A stretch of 64,000 nucleotides of DNA from Natrialbaceae archaeon AArc-T1-2 (GCF_030273315.1 NZ_CP127174.1:1612001-1676000), one strand, 5' to 3'; shown: positions 1 through 10,020, counted from the first letter of the stretch. Translations and numbers: made by a program. The notes: a model not told the origin generated them from the letters alone.

Positions 1-680
1 GCTAGCCCGCTTCGTTCGAGGCCCGCTTCGGCGAGGACGATCGCGTCGTACTCGGTCTCGACCTCACGGCCCAGCGCCGCCTTCTCGAGTTCTGAGCGGT
101 CGTCGAACCACTCCTCGGCGGTGCGGTCGTCGTCTTCCTGGTTCGTTTCCCGCTCGTTCTCCGCTTCGATACGCTTCTGGTGGTCTCGCTGGAGCGTGGG
201 CGCGAGCAGCTTCTCGACGCGCGTGTCGACGTTCCCCCGGAGCGGTTCGACCTCGAGGTCCGGCCGCTCCGAAAGCAACTGTGCGCGTCGGCGCAGACTC
301 GAGGTGCCCACGGTCGCACCCTCGGGCAGATCCGCGAGGGCGTCGCCGGCGGGCGTCACCAGCGCGTCGGTCGGCTGGCCCCGTTCGGGGACGGCCGCGG
401 TGACGAGCTCGTCGGGCTGTTCGGTCGGCATGTCCTTCATCGAGTGGATCGCGGCGTCGACGTCGCCCTCGAGGACGCGTTCGTCGAGCTCCCGGACGAA
501 GGCCCCGGTCTTCCCCAGGCGGTGGATCAGTTCGTCTCGAACCTGATCGCCCGTCGTCTCGACGGTCACGAGTTCGACCTCGTACCGACGCTCCTCGAGT
601 GTCTCCCCGACGAGGGCGGCCTGTCGTCGGGCGAGCGTCGACCCCCGCGTCGCCAGTCGTAACGTCCCACGCGTTCGCAT
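1..680 (-). CDS. hemC: Hydroxymethylbilane synthase, 5' part (runs off left edge)
   Basis: This enzyme joins four porphobilinogen molecules into hydroxymethylbilane, the linear precursor of haem, sirohaem and cobalamin. From the ATG at 678-680, 226 codons are visible before the left edge cuts the gene. The N-terminus RLATRGSTLARRQA, then DAAIHSMKDMPTE (about residues 75-87) and SSLRRRAQL (about 127-135) are family signatures of the substrate- and cofactor-binding site. A charged insert at about residues 160-208, rich in E, D and R, looks like the lineage-specific insertion of halophile versions. The dipyrromethane-binding cysteine would lie beyond the edge and cannot be checked. No neighbour on its 5' side shares its strand. 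Confidence 0.95.
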   Translation of the reverse strand, partial: MRTRGTLRLATRGSTLARRQAALVGETLEERRYEVELVTVETTGDQVRDELIHRLGKTGAFVRELDERVLEGDVDAAIHSMKDMPTEQPDELVTAAVPERGQPTDALVTPAGDALADLPEGATVGTSSLRRRAQLLSERPDLEVEPLRGNVDTRVEKLLAPTLQRDHQKRIEAENERETNQEDDDRTAEEWFDDRSELEKAALGREVETEYDAIVLAEAGLERSGL

Positions 681-783
681 ACTCAGGTCTCGGCGCTTCG
701 GCGATTAAAAGCGCACGCTCTGGGTGCGAGCCAGCGCGTGGCCGACGTCAGGCTCAAAGCCCTCGCCTCGCTAGGTGACGGCG

Positions 784-2535
784 ATGAACGCCGACGCGGT
801 CCGTGCGCGTGCCGACGACCTGCCACGCGAGCCGGGCGTCTACCAGTTTCTCGACGGCGAGACGACGCTGTACGTCGGCAAGGCCGTCGACCTGCGCGAC
901 CGGGTGCGATCTTACGCCGACCCGCGCAGCGCCCGTATCCGTCGGATGGTCGAGCGCGCCGACGGCCTCGAGATCGCCGTCACCGATACCGAGACCCAGG
1001 CGCTGTTGCTCGAGGCGAACCTGATCAAACGTCACGCCCCCCGGTACAACGTCCGGCTGAAAGACGACAAGTCCTATCCGATGGTCCAGCTCACGGCCCA
1101 CGAGGCCCCCCGCATCGAGATCACCCGCGATCCCTCGGAGTCGGCGACCGTCTACGGGCCGTTCACGACCAAGGGTCGCGTCGAGACGGTCGTGAAGGCG
1201 TTGCGCGAGACCTACGGCGTGCGTGGCTGTTCCGATCACACGTACGCCGGGCGCGATCGGCCCTGTCTCGACTACGAGATGGGACTCTGTACCGCGCCCT
1301 GCACCGGGGAGATCGACCTCGAGAGCTACCGCGAGGACGTCGCCGCAGTCGAGCGCTTTTTCGAGGGCGAGACGGGCGTCCTCGCCGACCCGATCGAGCG
1401 ACGCATGGCGGCCGCCGCCGAGGACCGGCAGTTCGAGCGCGCGGCGAATCTCCGGGATCGGCTCGAGGCCGTCGCGGCCTTCCACGGCGAGGGCGGCGAG
1501 GCGGTCCAGTCGCCGGGGGACGAGCGGGCCGTCGACGTCCTCGGGGTCGCGATCGAGGGCGAGACGGCGACGGTCGCCCGACTGCGCGCAGAAGACGGCA
1601 AGCTCGTCGACCGGGAGCGACACGCCCTCGAGGCCCCGGGACGGTCGGACGGGGGCCGGGCCGGCGTCCCCGCCGTCCTCGCTGCCTTCCTCGTCCAGTA
1701 CTACGCCGAACGCGAGCTGCCCGACGCTCTCCTGTTGCCCGAACGCCACGGCGACGAGGAGATCTCGGCCTGGCTCGCGGCGGAGGGCGTTTCCGTCCGG
1801 GTGCCGGGCGCGGGCCGGGAGGCCAAACTCGTCGACCTCGCGCTGAAAAACGCCCGGCGCACCGTCGGCGGCCGCGACGAGTGTGCCATGCTCGCGGACG
1901 CACTCGAGCTCGCGGTCGGCCGCGTCGAGCGCATCGAGGGGTTCGACGTGAGCCACGCCCAGGGGACGTCGGCGGTCGGCAGCAACGTCACGTTCGTCGA
2001 CGGCAGCGCCCGAACGAGCGACTACCGACGCAAGAAACTCACAGACGTTAACGACGACTACGCAAACATGCGGGCACTGCTCGAGTGGCGTGCCAGCCGC
2101 GCCGTCGCGGGCCGGGACGACCGCCCCGATCCGGACTTACTCGTGATCGACGGCGGCGAGGGCCAGCTCGAGGCCGCCCGCGAGGCGATTGCTGACGCGG
2201 GCTGGAATGTGCCCGCCATCGCGCTGGCGAAAGCCGAGGAACGCGTCGTCACACCCAACCGCGAGTACGACTGGCCGGCCGACGCCCCACACTTACACCT
2301 CCTCCAGCGCGTGCGCGACGAGGCCCACCGCTTTGCGGTGCAGTACCACCAGACGATTCGCGACGACGTCTCGACGGTGCTCGACGACGTGCCCGGGATC
2401 GGCCCCAAGACGCGAACGCGCCTGCTCGGACGCTTCGGCAGCGTCGAGAACGTCCGCGAGGCCAGCCGCGAGGACATAGAGAGCGTCCCCGGCGTCGGCC
2501 CGAAAACTGCCGAGCGGATCGAGTCACGGCTGTGA
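784..2535 (+). CDS. uvrC: Excinuclease ABC subunit C
   Basis: UvrC makes the two incisions flanking a bulky DNA lesion in bacterial-type nucleotide excision repair, which haloarchaea acquired alongside UvrA and UvrB. The 583-residue protein has the N-terminal GIY-YIG nuclease region (PGVYQFL and YVGKA, residues 17-40), a UvrB-interacting UVR motif near residues 205-235, the RNase H-like second nuclease domain ([13 protein letters not shown] and [10 protein letters not shown]), and two helix-hairpin-helix motifs at the C-terminus (VPGIGPKTR and VPGVGPKTA). An in-frame GTG lies nine bases upstream at 775. I prefer the ATG because it gives the usual short N-terminus. uvrA and uvrB are not in the window. 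Confidence 0.95.
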   Translation: MNADAVRARADDLPREPGVYQFLDGETTLYVGKAVDLRDRVRSYADPRSARIRRMVERADGLEIAVTDTETQALLLEANLIKRHAPRYNVRLKDDKSYPMVQLTAHEAPRIEITRDPSESATVYGPFTTKGRVETVVKALRETYGVRGCSDHTYAGRDRPCLDYEMGLCTAPCTGEIDLESYREDVAAVERFFEGETGVLADPIERRMAAAAEDRQFERAANLRDRLEAVAAFHGEGGEAVQSPGDERAVDVLGVAIEGETATVARLRAEDGKLVDRERHALEAPGRSDGGRAGVPAVLAAFLVQYYAERELPDALLLPERHGDEEISAWLAAEGVSVRVPGAGREAKLVDLALKNARRTVGGRDECAMLADALELAVGRVERIEGFDVSHAQGTSAVGSNVTFVDGSARTSDYRRKKLTDVNDDYANMRALLEWRASRAVAGRDDRPDPDLLVIDGGEGQLEAAREAIADAGWNVPAIALAKAEERVVTPNREYDWPADAPHLHLLQRVRDEAHRFAVQYHQTIRDDVSTVLDDVPGIGPKTRTRLLGRFGSVENVREASREDIESVPGVGPKTAERIESRL

Positions 2536-2589
2536 CCGGTCGGTTCGCGGGAGAATAGCCCTATGTTCTTCGGTACCGTATCACAGCCC

Positions 2590-2886
2590 GTGTCCGAAGA
2601 CGACCAACTCGAAGACTTGCTCGACGAGCTGGACAGTCGCGGCGACCTCGAGACGGCGGAGCAGCGACTCTCGATCCGGATCGAACGGCGGCGCTACGAC
2701 AAGCCGGTGACGATCGTGGAGGGCTTTGACCTGTCCGACGACGAGTTGCAGTCGATCGCCTCCGATCTCAAGAAGGCCGTCGGCGCGGGCGGGACGGTCG
2801 ACGACGGCCGGGTCGAACTCCAGGGCGATCACCGTGCTCGCGTTCCCGAGTTGCTTCGCGAGCGGGGGTACGACGTCCGCGAGTAG
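2590..2886 (+). CDS. SUI1/eIF1-like translation factor (YciH type)
   Basis: The 98-residue protein has a SUI1 fold: an acidic N-terminal helix (EDDQLEDLLDELDSRGDLET), then the conserved RRYDKPVTIVEGFD strand-loop and GAGGTV...LQGDH near the end. Family members act on start-codon selection at the small ribosomal subunit. Haloarchaea carry two forms, and this one resembles the shorter YciH-like form without cysteines. An ATG at 2563 is in frame, but the sequence starting from the GTG at 2590 matches the family length, and the AT-rich stretch around 2556-2566 would be a TATA box about 27 bases before it. It follows uvrC on the same strand with a gap of 54 bases. Confidence 0.85.
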   Translation: MSEDDQLEDLLDELDSRGDLETAEQRLSIRIERRRYDKPVTIVEGFDLSDDELQSIASDLKKAVGAGGTVDDGRVELQGDHRARVPELLRERGYDVRE

Positions 2887-2969
2887 AATCGCCGATCGAT
2901 CAACTGGCGTTTCGCCGATACAACTGCTCTTGAGCGAACTCATTTGTGGATAGATACCAAAGCACGCGT

Positions 2970-3452
2970 ATGGAGATCCGACCGGCAACTCCTGACGACC
3001 GCGCGGCGATCCGTAACCTCGCCCGCGAGACCTGGCACGACACCTACGACGAACTCGACGCCGAGACGATCGACTCGACCGTCGACGACTGGTACGCCGA
3101 CGACGCTCTCGAGCGCGCACTCGACGAACCCGGCACCACCGTTCTCGTCGCCGCCGACGACAGCGAGATCGTCGGCTTCACACACGGCGTCGTCCAGGGC
3201 GACGAGGGCGACGTCTTGCGAATGTACGTCCATCCGGACCACCAGGGCGAGGGAATCGGCACCGCCCTTCACGAGCGGTTGCGTACGGATCTCGAGGACT
3301 TCAACATGAAACGGATGCGTGCGATCGACTTCGCCTCGAACGAAGACAGCCGCCGGTTCTACGAGAACCTCGGCTTCGAGCAGACCGACACTGGCGACGT
3401 CGAGATCGGTGGAGAAACGCACGAGGAGGCCGTCTACACGCTCGAACTGTAG
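2970..3452 (+). CDS. GNAT family N-acetyltransferase
   Basis: This 160-residue protein is a single-domain acetyl-CoA-dependent acetyltransferase. The N-terminus MEIRPATPDDRAAI is the usual first strand, and the acetyl-CoA loop is seen as RMYVHPDHQGEGIGTALHE (about residues 82-100), followed by the FYENLGF motif near residue 130. The substrate cannot be read from sequence. Closely related haloarchaeal and RimI-like enzymes acetylate protein N-termini or small amines. The ATG at 2970 is preferred over an in-frame GTG at 2946 because it places the first beta strand at the N-terminus. It stands alone between the SUI1-like gene and serA. Confidence 0.88.
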   Translation: MEIRPATPDDRAAIRNLARETWHDTYDELDAETIDSTVDDWYADDALERALDEPGTTVLVAADDSEIVGFTHGVVQGDEGDVLRMYVHPDHQGEGIGTALHERLRTDLEDFNMKRMRAIDFASNEDSRRFYENLGFEQTDTGDVEIGGETHEEAVYTLEL

Positions 3453-3542
3453 CTCACTCGAGACCGCCGACGAAACCGGCCGACAGCAGCAGGTCCGTAG
3501 GTTGGCAAACGTGGAACGTTCTGGCTCGCGGCAAACGGAAGC

Positions 3543-3550
3543 GTTTACCG
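3543..3550 (+). promoter_or_regulatory. TATA box of serA
   Basis: The stretch GTTTACC lies 24-30 bases before the serA ATG at 3573, the spacing of a leaderless archaeal transcript. No Shine-Dalgarno motif precedes the start. Confidence 0.55.
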
Positions 3551-3572
3551 TCTCGACCCCACTCTCTCGCGC

Positions 3573-5159
3573 ATGAAGGTACTGGTCACGGATCCCATCG
3601 CGGACGCCGGGATCGAGGTGCTGCGCGAGGCCGGCCACGAGGTCGAAACAGGCTACGAACTCGAGGGCGAGGCCCTCCTCGAGGCGGTTTCTGACACGAA
3701 CGCGCTGATCGTCCGCTCGGGGACGGAAGTCACTGCGGACGTACTCGAGGCCGCTTCGGAGCTCGTCATCGTCGGCCGAGCGGGAATCGGCGTCGACAAC
3801 ATCGACATCGACGCCGCCACCGACGAGGGGGTCATCGTCGCTAACGCTCCGGAAGGTAACGTCCGGGCGGCCGCGGAACACACCGTCGCGATGGCGTTTG
3901 CGACCGCCCGGTCGATCCCGCAAGCACACGTTCGTCTCAAAAGCGGCGAGTGGGCCAAGGGCGACTACCTCGGCACCGAACTCAACGGGAAGACGCTGGG
4001 TATCGTCGGCCTCGGCCGCGTCGGCCAGGAGGTCGCACGGAAGTTCGACTCGCTGGGAATGGACCTGGTCGCGTTCGACCCCTACATCTCCGAGGAACGC
4101 GCCGACCGCCTCGGGGCCGAACTCGTCGGTCTCGAGGACTGTCTCTCTCGGGCGGACTTCCTGACGATCCACACGCCGCTCACACCCGAGACGGAGGACA
4201 TGATCAGCGACGAGGAACTCGAGGCACTCGGCGACGGCTACCTGATCAACGTCGGCCGCGGCGGCATCGTCGACGAGGACGCCCTCGCTCGCAAGGTCGA
4301 CGACGGTACCGTCGCCGGCGCGGCGCTCGACGTCTTCGCCGAGGAGCCCCTGTCCGAGGACTCGCCGCTACTCGAGCACGAGGAGGTCATCGTTACGCCC
4401 CACCTCGGGGCTTCGACGGAGGCTGCCCAGGAGAACGTCGCGACCTCGACCGCCGAGCAGGTCGTCGCCGCACTCGAGGGCGAACCCGTCGCGAACGCCC
4501 TGAACGCTCCCTCGATCGACGAGAGCGCGTTCCCCCGCGTCGAACCGTACATCGAACTCGCCGACACCGCCGGCAAGGTCGCCGCCCAGCTGCTCGAGGG
4601 TCGCGTCGAGGGTGTCGAGGTGACCTACGAGGGCGAGATCGCCGAGGAGGACGTCGAACTCGTCACCGCAAGCGCCCTGAAAGGCGTCTTCGAACCGCTC
4701 GAGTGGCAGGTCAACGCCGTCAACGCACCCCAGATCGCCGACGACCGCGGCGTCGACGTCACCGAGTCGAAAACGCGCCAGGCCGAGGACTTCCAGAGTC
4801 TCGTCTCCGTGACCGTCTCCGACGGTGACGAGGAGGTCTCGGTCGACGGCACACTGTTCGCCGACGAGGATCCACGGATCGTCCGCGTCGACGGCTACCG
4901 CGTCGACGCCATCCCCCACGGGAAGATGGTCATCACGCGAAACACCGACGAACCCGGCGTCATCGGTCTCATCGGCTCGGTCATGGGTGAGCACGACGTC
5001 AACATCGCCGGCATGTTCAACGCCCGTGAAACTCACGGCGGCGAGGCCCTGACCGTCTACAACGTCGACAGCGAAGTCCCCGAGGCTGCGAAAGACGAAC
5101 TCGAGACCGACGAACGGATCATCGGCGTCCGATACATCACGCTGAACGGCCAGTCGTAG
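3573..5159 (+). CDS. serA: D-3-phosphoglycerate dehydrogenase
   Basis: SerA oxidises 3-phosphoglycerate to 3-phosphohydroxypyruvate with NAD, the first step of serine synthesis. The 528-residue length is that of the long (type 1) form. In order it has a substrate domain (MKVLVTDPIADAGIEVL), an NAD-binding Rossmann domain with GKTLGIVGLGRVGQEVA (about residues 137-153), the active-site region ending in VTPHLGAST (catalytic histidine, about residue 280), an intervening regulatory domain (about 320-440), and a C-terminal ACT domain (TRNTDEPGVIGLIGSVM) that usually senses serine. It is a single gene with its own promoter. Confidence 0.96.
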   Translation: MKVLVTDPIADAGIEVLREAGHEVETGYELEGEALLEAVSDTNALIVRSGTEVTADVLEAASELVIVGRAGIGVDNIDIDAATDEGVIVANAPEGNVRAAAEHTVAMAFATARSIPQAHVRLKSGEWAKGDYLGTELNGKTLGIVGLGRVGQEVARKFDSLGMDLVAFDPYISEERADRLGAELVGLEDCLSRADFLTIHTPLTPETEDMISDEELEALGDGYLINVGRGGIVDEDALARKVDDGTVAGAALDVFAEEPLSEDSPLLEHEEVIVTPHLGASTEAAQENVATSTAEQVVAALEGEPVANALNAPSIDESAFPRVEPYIELADTAGKVAAQLLEGRVEGVEVTYEGEIAEEDVELVTASALKGVFEPLEWQVNAVNAPQIADDRGVDVTESKTRQAEDFQSLVSVTVSDGDEEVSVDGTLFADEDPRIVRVDGYRVDAIPHGKMVITRNTDEPGVIGLIGSVMGEHDVNIAGMFNARETHGGEALTVYNVDSEVPEAAKDELETDERIIGVRYITLNGQS

Positions 5160-5163
5160 CCGA

Positions 5164-5307
5164 TCACCGACGGATCACGAACACCGCGATTCCGAGCACC
5201 AACAGCCCGATTCCCCACCACACCGAATCGCCGGGTAGCGCCGTCAGCGCCAGCGTGACGACGCCCGAGGTTATGAGCGACCAGCCGACCGTCGTTCGAT
5301 AGCTCAT
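5164..5307 (-). CDS. Small two-helix membrane protein (47 aa)
   Basis: I do not recognise this protein. It begins [17 protein letters not shown] and holds two hydrophobic segments (about residues 8-24 and 30-45) separated by LPGDSVWW, and it ends in a positively charged tail. Such two-helix hairpins are common, poorly characterised haloarchaeal membrane peptides. It converges with serA, with only 4 bases between the stops. Coding potential is supported by the clean hydrophobic pattern and high third-position GC, but the short length leaves doubt. Confidence 0.6.
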   Translation of the reverse strand: MSYRTTVGWSLITSGVVTLALTALPGDSVWWGIGLLVLGIAVFVIRR

Positions 5308-5496
5308 GGAACCACGTCATCGTCGAGCAGGACGTGTCTTGTGCCGGTCCTTGCAGCCCGTGGTCGTTTCCTCGTGCCGAACCGCCGAGACAACTGCGCC
5401 TGTCGTCCGGTCGAAGCCGAAGCCCTCTTCGAGCCAACCGCCTCCCGCCAGCGTCGCGGCAAAAGACCTATCGGCTCGACGGTCATCCTCACGACC

Positions 5497-5865
5497 ATGA
5501 ACGACGGCATTTCGGTCGATTTCGGCGAGAACGGGCTGGTCCCCGCGATCGCCCAGGACGTCGAGACCGACGAGGTGTTGATGCTCGCGTACGTCTCGCC
5601 CGAAGCCCTCGAGCGGACCCGCGAGACGGGACTCGCCCACTACTACTCCCGGAGCCGAGACGAGTTATGGCAGAAAGGCGCCTCGAGCGGGCACCGCCAG
5701 CACGTCGCGGAGATCCGGGTCGACTGCGACGAGGACACGCTGTTGTATCGCGTCGAGCAGGAGGGCGGTGCCTGTCACACGGGTCGCACCTCCTGTTTCT
5801 TCCGGACGATCGAGGGCGAGGACGTCGGCGAGCGCGTCTTCGACCCCGACGACGTCTACGAATGA
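5497..5865 (+). CDS. hisI: Phosphoribosyl-AMP cyclohydrolase
   Basis: HisI opens the purine ring of phosphoribosyl-AMP in the third step of histidine synthesis. The 122-residue protein contains the core [31 protein letters not shown] and the metal-binding cysteine segments IRVDCDED and [13 protein letters not shown]. This is the stand-alone form without the HisE pyrophosphohydrolase domain. The ATG at 5497 fits the family N-terminus. The open frame reaches further upstream, but that part has no family similarity. Its last bases overlap the next gene's start (ATGA), so the two are probably co-transcribed and translationally coupled. The other his genes in the window, hisB and hisA, lie 30 kb away. 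Confidence 0.95.
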   Translation: MNDGISVDFGENGLVPAIAQDVETDEVLMLAYVSPEALERTRETGLAHYYSRSRDELWQKGASSGHRQHVAEIRVDCDEDTLLYRVEQEGGACHTGRTSCFFRTIEGEDVGERVFDPDDVYE

Positions 5866-6989
5866 GCGAGCGCGTTTCCCGCCCCCCAACCGTCGAACGC
5901 CTCGAGGCGGCACGCGAGCGACTGGCCGACGTCGAGGCACGGATCGACGACCACGGCGAGGAGACCGTCGAGCAGGCGGCCGAGGCCTACCGGCAGGCGG
6001 CGAAACTGCTCGAGGACTACGTCGACCGGGCGACCGGCACCGGCCGGGAGAACTTCAAAGCGTACATCGAACTCGAGGGCCAGTTCGCGACGCTGGTCGA
6101 GAACCTGCCAGCGGATCTGCACCGCCGTGGAGCGTTCGAGGACGCCCTGGACGCGATCGACAAGCGCCGACTCAGCGAGCACGATTTCGAACGCGCCGAG
6201 GCCGCCCTCGAGCCCGCCGAGACGTTCGCCGAACTGCTCGCCGAACGCGAGGCCGCCCGCGAGGAGCTCGAGACCGCTCGCACCGAGGCGAGCAGCCGGC
6301 TGCGGGAACTCGACGACGAGATCACAGCGCGCGAACGGCTGCTCGAGCTGTCGACCGTGGATCTGGACGCACCCGTCGGGCGGCTCCGCGAGCCGATCGA
6401 GACCTACAACGCGGCCGTCCGCGAGACGTTCCAGGAGTTTCGGTCCTCGGCCTCGGCACGCGAGGTCTTTGCCGTCCTCGAGCGCAGCCAGTGGTATCCG
6501 CTGGTGGAGTACGAGGCCCCACCCGACGAGCTCCGGGAGTACGTCCGGGAGAACCCGGCCGGCGAGTACACGATCCCCGAGTTGCTCGAGTACGCCGACT
6601 ACTCTCGATCGAAGCTCTCACACTACGTCGACGACGCCGACGAGCTCAAACGACGCGTGGCGACGAGACAGACGTTCCTCGAGGGAATCGACGCCGGGCC
6701 GCTGACGATCGCGTGGCCGCCCGAACCCGCGGACGTCCTCCGGTACCGTATTCGGGAGCTGCGCCCCCTCGTCGCCCGGATCGCGGACGAGGACGTCGTT
6801 TCCACCCTCCGGGAGGTCCGCGAGCTGACCCGCGACTCCGAGTACGAGCGCCTGCGGACGGCTGCTGTCGCGACCGACCGACTCGACGAGAACGAGCAAC
6901 GCCGACTGGCGAGTGGCGAGGTCGAGATCGAACTCGAAGAGCTTCGTGCCGAACGCGAGGCGATCGAGGCCACACTCGAGGACGGGTAA
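5862..6989 (+). CDS. Haloarchaeal coiled-coil protein of unknown function (DUF7118-like)
   Basis: The 375-residue protein is dominated by charged helices, with long coiled-coil stretches at about residues 15-50, 95-165 and 320-370, and no signal peptide or membrane segment. A more compact central part (about 195-260) contains [18 protein letters not shown] and [22 protein letters not shown], which reads like a small helical, perhaps DNA-binding, segment. From memory it fits a haloarchaeal family of unknown function (DUF7118). The start overlaps the hisI stop in an ATGA junction, which suggests joint expression but gives no clue to function. Confidence 0.8.
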   Translation: MSERVSRPPTVERLEAARERLADVEARIDDHGEETVEQAAEAYRQAAKLLEDYVDRATGTGRENFKAYIELEGQFATLVENLPADLHRRGAFEDALDAIDKRRLSEHDFERAEAALEPAETFAELLAEREAAREELETARTEASSRLRELDDEITARERLLELSTVDLDAPVGRLREPIETYNAAVRETFQEFRSSASAREVFAVLERSQWYPLVEYEAPPDELREYVRENPAGEYTIPELLEYADYSRSKLSHYVDDADELKRRVATRQTFLEGIDAGPLTIAWPPEPADVLRYRIRELRPLVARIADEDVVSTLREVRELTRDSEYERLRTAAVATDRLDENEQRRLASGEVEIELEELRAEREAIEATLEDG

Positions 6990-6992
6990 CGA

Positions 6993-7991
6993 TCAATCGA
7001 CGACGGCCAGTCCCCGCGGCGTCTGGCGCTCGAGGTCGTCGCCCCACTCGACCGAGAGTCGCGTCCAGTCGTCGCCGAAGTCGTCGGTCCGGAACAGTCC
7101 CCGGTTGGTGACGGCGACGACCTCGCCGGGCTCGCCCGTCGTCGCGAACACTGCCCGGACGACGCCCTCTCCCGTAGGGAGGCCACGGTCCTCGAGGTGT
7201 TCCCAGCGCCCGCCGGATTTCCGGTAGACGTACGAGTCGGCCCGCTCGGGCGTGTGTGCAGACCGCGCCCCGCTGGCCGCGGAGACGAGCACGCGGTCGG
7301 GATCGCCGGGATCGGGAACGACGCTCCAGCAGTAGGTGTGCTCGAGGCCGTCCTGGGGGTGCTCCCAGCTCTCCCCACCGTCGTCGCTCTCGGCGTAGCC
7401 GTCGCCGGCCGCCGAGTACACCCGCCCCTCGTGGTCGGGGTGGGTCGCCAGGCTGTGGTTGTCCCGTCGCGAGCCCGGCGGTCGTTCTCGCCAGCTCTCG
7501 CCGCCGTCTTCGCTGACGACGAGCGCGCCGAGTTCGATGCCGACGTAGAGCCGCTCGGGATCGAACGGATCGACCTCGATCCAGCGGACGTGATGCGTCT
7601 GCGGCCGCGGCGGGAAGTACCACTCCGGTTCGGAGGGGAGGTCGGACAGCCCCTCGAGACGGTCCCAGGAGTCGCCACCGTCTCGCGAGCGGTAGATCCG
7701 ACTCGGTTCGGTTCCGGCGTAGACGACATCGGGGTCGTGCGGGCTTATCGCGAGGCTCATCACCGCCGACTCCCCGATGCTCGATCCGATCGACTCGAAG
7801 GAGTCGCCGCCGTCCGTGCTCCGGTAGAGGCCGGACTCGAAGGTGCCGACGAAGATCCGGTCGGGGGCGGCCGGCGAGACCGACACGCACTCGAGGTCGC
7901 GTCCCTCGAGGCGAGGGGTCGTCTCCCACCCCTCGCCGACGTCGGTGCAGACGAGCAGTCGGTCCCGCAGTGCTGCGTGGATCGTCGTCAT
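6993..7991 (-). CDS. Asp-box (BNR) beta-propeller protein
   Basis: The 332-residue protein carries six Asp-box repeats spread evenly along it: CTDVGEGW, STDGGDSF, SRDGGDSW, SEDGGESW, SDDGGESW and TDDFGDDW. These mark the turns of a six- or seven-bladed propeller of the sialidase/photosystem assembly factor (YCF48-like) superfamily. There is no signal peptide, and none of the sialidase catalytic arginine triad is evident, so it is more likely a cytoplasmic binding propeller than a glycosidase. The stop lies three bases beyond the stop of the convergent upstream gene, so the two share a terminator region. Confidence 0.82.
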   Translation of the reverse strand: MTTIHAALRDRLLVCTDVGEGWETTPRLEGRDLECVSVSPAAPDRIFVGTFESGLYRSTDGGDSFESIGSSIGESAVMSLAISPHDPDVVYAGTEPSRIYRSRDGGDSWDRLEGLSDLPSEPEWYFPPRPQTHHVRWIEVDPFDPERLYVGIELGALVVSEDGGESWRERPPGSRRDNHSLATHPDHEGRVYSAAGDGYAESDDGGESWEHPQDGLEHTYCWSVVPDPGDPDRVLVSAASGARSAHTPERADSYVYRKSGGRWEHLEDRGLPTGEGVVRAVFATTGEPGEVVAVTNRGLFRTDDFGDDWTRLSVEWGDDLERQTPRGLAVVD

Positions 7992-8052
7992 GGACGTCGG
8001 TACGGGAGCGGACGGGAGAAGCCTTCCTCCGGACGGCCGGGTTCCGATCGCG

Positions 8053-9252
8053 TCAGTTCGTCGTGATCACTTCGATGACGTCGCGGGGCTCGACCTCGTA
8101 GTCGGCCCCGAGCTGGCGGTTCGTCCGGCAGTCGATCGCGTGCAGGAAGCCGTCGCCGATGTCCGAGTGGAGGCTGTAGGCGAACTCCTCCGCGGTCGAC
8201 CCCTCGGGGATCAGGTAACAGTCGGGCAACACCTCGCCGCGTTCGTTGCCCAGGCCGTTCGCGCCGCCGGGGAAGACGGGGACGACGCCTAACACGTCAA
8301 ACAGCGCGGTCTCGAGCGCCGCCTGGACGCCCGTCGCGCCGTAGGCGTCGAGAAAGTCACGGATCTGCTCGAGACCCGCTTGCTGGTCGCCCGAGACGTC
8401 GCCCGTGATCTCGAACTCCTCGTCGCCGGGCCGGTAGTCGACGACGCCGGCTTTCTCGGCCGATTTCAGCGCCTTCTCGGCGTGGGCGCTACAGGGGACG
8501 ATCGTCAGGTGCTCGTAGTCGGGATCGGCCGTGATCTCCGCGTAGTTCTCCTGGGCCGCGGGCGTGTCCATCTTGTTCGCCGCGATCACCATCGGCTTGG
8601 TCTCGAGACGGATCTCCCGGGCCAGCGCGAGTTTGTCCGCGTCGTCCCACGCCGCGGGATCGAAGCCGACGTCGGTCCGGCGGATGAGGCGTTTGATCTC
8701 GTCTTCGCTCGTCTTGAACGCGCTCATTTGTTCGGCGAGCTCCTCCTCGATGGCGTCGTCTTCGGTCGTATAGCCCGACTCGTAGCGGTCGATGCCCTTC
8801 TCTAAGACGTCGAGATACCACTGGTCGAGTTCGTGCTCGAGGACGTCGATGTCCTCTCTGGGGTCGTGGCCCTCGGTCGACTCGCCCTCGAGATCGGTCT
8901 CGCCGGAGAAGTCGACGACGTGGACGAGGACGTCGGTTTCGTTCAGGTCGGTCAGGAACTGGTTGCCGAGTCCCGCGCCCTCGTGTGCGCCGGGGATCAG
9001 CCCGGCGACGTCGACGAGTTTCGTCGGGACGAAGCGGGTGCCGTCCGCACAGAAGCCGACCGACGGCGTACACTCCTCGTCGAACTCGGGGGCGGCACAG
9101 TCGACGCGGACGTAGGCCTCGCCGACGCTCGGGTCGATGGTCGTGAACGGGTAGGCCCCCTCGGGGACGTCGTTCATCGTCGCGGCGTTGAAGAACGTGG
9201 ACTTGCCGACGGAGGGTTTGCCGACGAGTCCGATCCGGTAGCTCGTACTCAT
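8053..9252 (-). CDS. ychF: Redox-regulated ATPase/GTPase YchF (OLA1) family
   Basis: The 399-residue protein is an Obg-like P-loop NTPase associated with ribosomes and oxidative stress responses. Walker A is GLVGKPSVGKST at residues 7-18, switch II is VDVAGLIPGAHEGAGLGNQ, the specificity loop is ANKMDTPAA, and a C-terminal TGS domain holds YSLHSDIGDGFLHAID. The archaeal form keeps the helical insert after the G3 motif (about residues 120-200). The start ATG at 9252 gives MSTSYRIGLVG. An in-frame upstream extension to 9309 lacks family similarity. It is transcribed alone. Confidence 0.93.
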   Translation of the reverse strand: MSTSYRIGLVGKPSVGKSTFFNAATMNDVPEGAYPFTTIDPSVGEAYVRVDCAAPEFDEECTPSVGFCADGTRFVPTKLVDVAGLIPGAHEGAGLGNQFLTDLNETDVLVHVVDFSGETDLEGESTEGHDPREDIDVLEHELDQWYLDVLEKGIDRYESGYTTEDDAIEEELAEQMSAFKTSEDEIKRLIRRTDVGFDPAAWDDADKLALAREIRLETKPMVIAANKMDTPAAQENYAEITADPDYEHLTIVPCSAHAEKALKSAEKAGVVDYRPGDEEFEITGDVSGDQQAGLEQIRDFLDAYGATGVQAALETALFDVLGVVPVFPGGANGLGNERGEVLPDCYLIPEGSTAEEFAYSLHSDIGDGFLHAIDCRTNRQLGADYEVEPRDVIEVITTN

Positions 9253-9352
9253 TACCCGTCCCTGGGTCGGCCGGCCTAAACGGGTTACTGTCCGCGCTCG
9301 CAGTGGCATGCCGTCCCGTATCGAGCGACGTCGACGCCGGGCCGGGAGCGGT

Positions 9353-9901
9353 TCACGTTGCCGCGAGTCGCCGGATCCGCGGATCGTCGAGGACGTAGAT
9401 CCCGCCGTAGACGAGCGCCAGGAACACGCTCAGCCGGATCAGCGTCGCGACGAAGACGGTGGCCGCGAACCGCCAGGGGTCGTCCTCGAGGACGCTGAAG
9501 GCGTACAGCGTCGCCGTCACGGGTAGAAACGGGATCGAGAGCGCGGCCGTCAGCCCGACGTAGCGGTACTTGCGGACGAACGCGACCGAGGATCGTCGTC
9601 GAAACCGTGCGTAGCCGGGAACCCGCTGGAACAGACGCGTCACGGGTGCGGCGTGGCTCACGCCGTACCCGAGCCGCTGGGCGAAGAGACTCCCGAACGC
9701 GTTCCCGCTCGCTGCGACGACCATCACGACCGCGAGAGCGGTCCGTCTCGGCAGGCCCAGGCTGAACACTGCGAGGAAGACGAACTCCGCGGGAAACGGG
9801 AGTGCCACGGCGAGGAGAACCGAGTAGACGAACACCGCGGCGAGGACCAACGACGTCGACTGGGTCGACGTGAGCTGTTCGATGACCCACTCCTGGACCA
9901 T
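9353..9901 (-). CDS. DedA/VTT-domain membrane protein
   Basis: The 182-residue protein has about four or five hydrophobic segments and the DedA/SNARE-associated (VTT) signature. The first segment is followed by LPFPAEFVFLAVFSLGLPRRTALAV, then a GNAFGS loop, and the downstream segment FVRKYRYVGLTAALSIPFLP matches the family's F...R...P element. DedA-like proteins act as lipid scramblases or proton-linked transporters in the cytoplasmic membrane. The substrate is not known here. It sits alone between ychF and an aminotransferase gene on the same strand. Confidence 0.78.
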   Translation of the reverse strand: MVQEWVIEQLTSTQSTSLVLAAVFVYSVLLAVALPFPAEFVFLAVFSLGLPRRTALAVVMVVAASGNAFGSLFAQRLGYGVSHAAPVTRLFQRVPGYARFRRRSSVAFVRKYRYVGLTAALSIPFLPVTATLYAFSVLEDDPWRFAATVFVATLIRLSVFLALVYGGIYVLDDPRIRRLAAT

Positions 9902-10020
9902 GTGCTACGTCCCGGCCGTCGCGTCGTGGTCGCCCAGCGATCGATGCACGTCCGAACCGTCGTATGCGCCCGATATTTACGTTTTGATGGGGCCGCGCCG
10001 ACGGACGTCTGACAGGTCGG

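Noticed and set aside
754-1956. Long antisense open frame through uvrC
   Set aside because: High GC lowers stop frequency; composition is arginine/histidine-poor shadow of the real frame and has no start context.
5334-5861. Coiled-coil gene starting upstream of the hisI frame (551 codons)
   Set aside because: The first 176 codons overlap hisI in another frame and look like shadow sequence; the ATGA overlap at 5862 gives the natural start.
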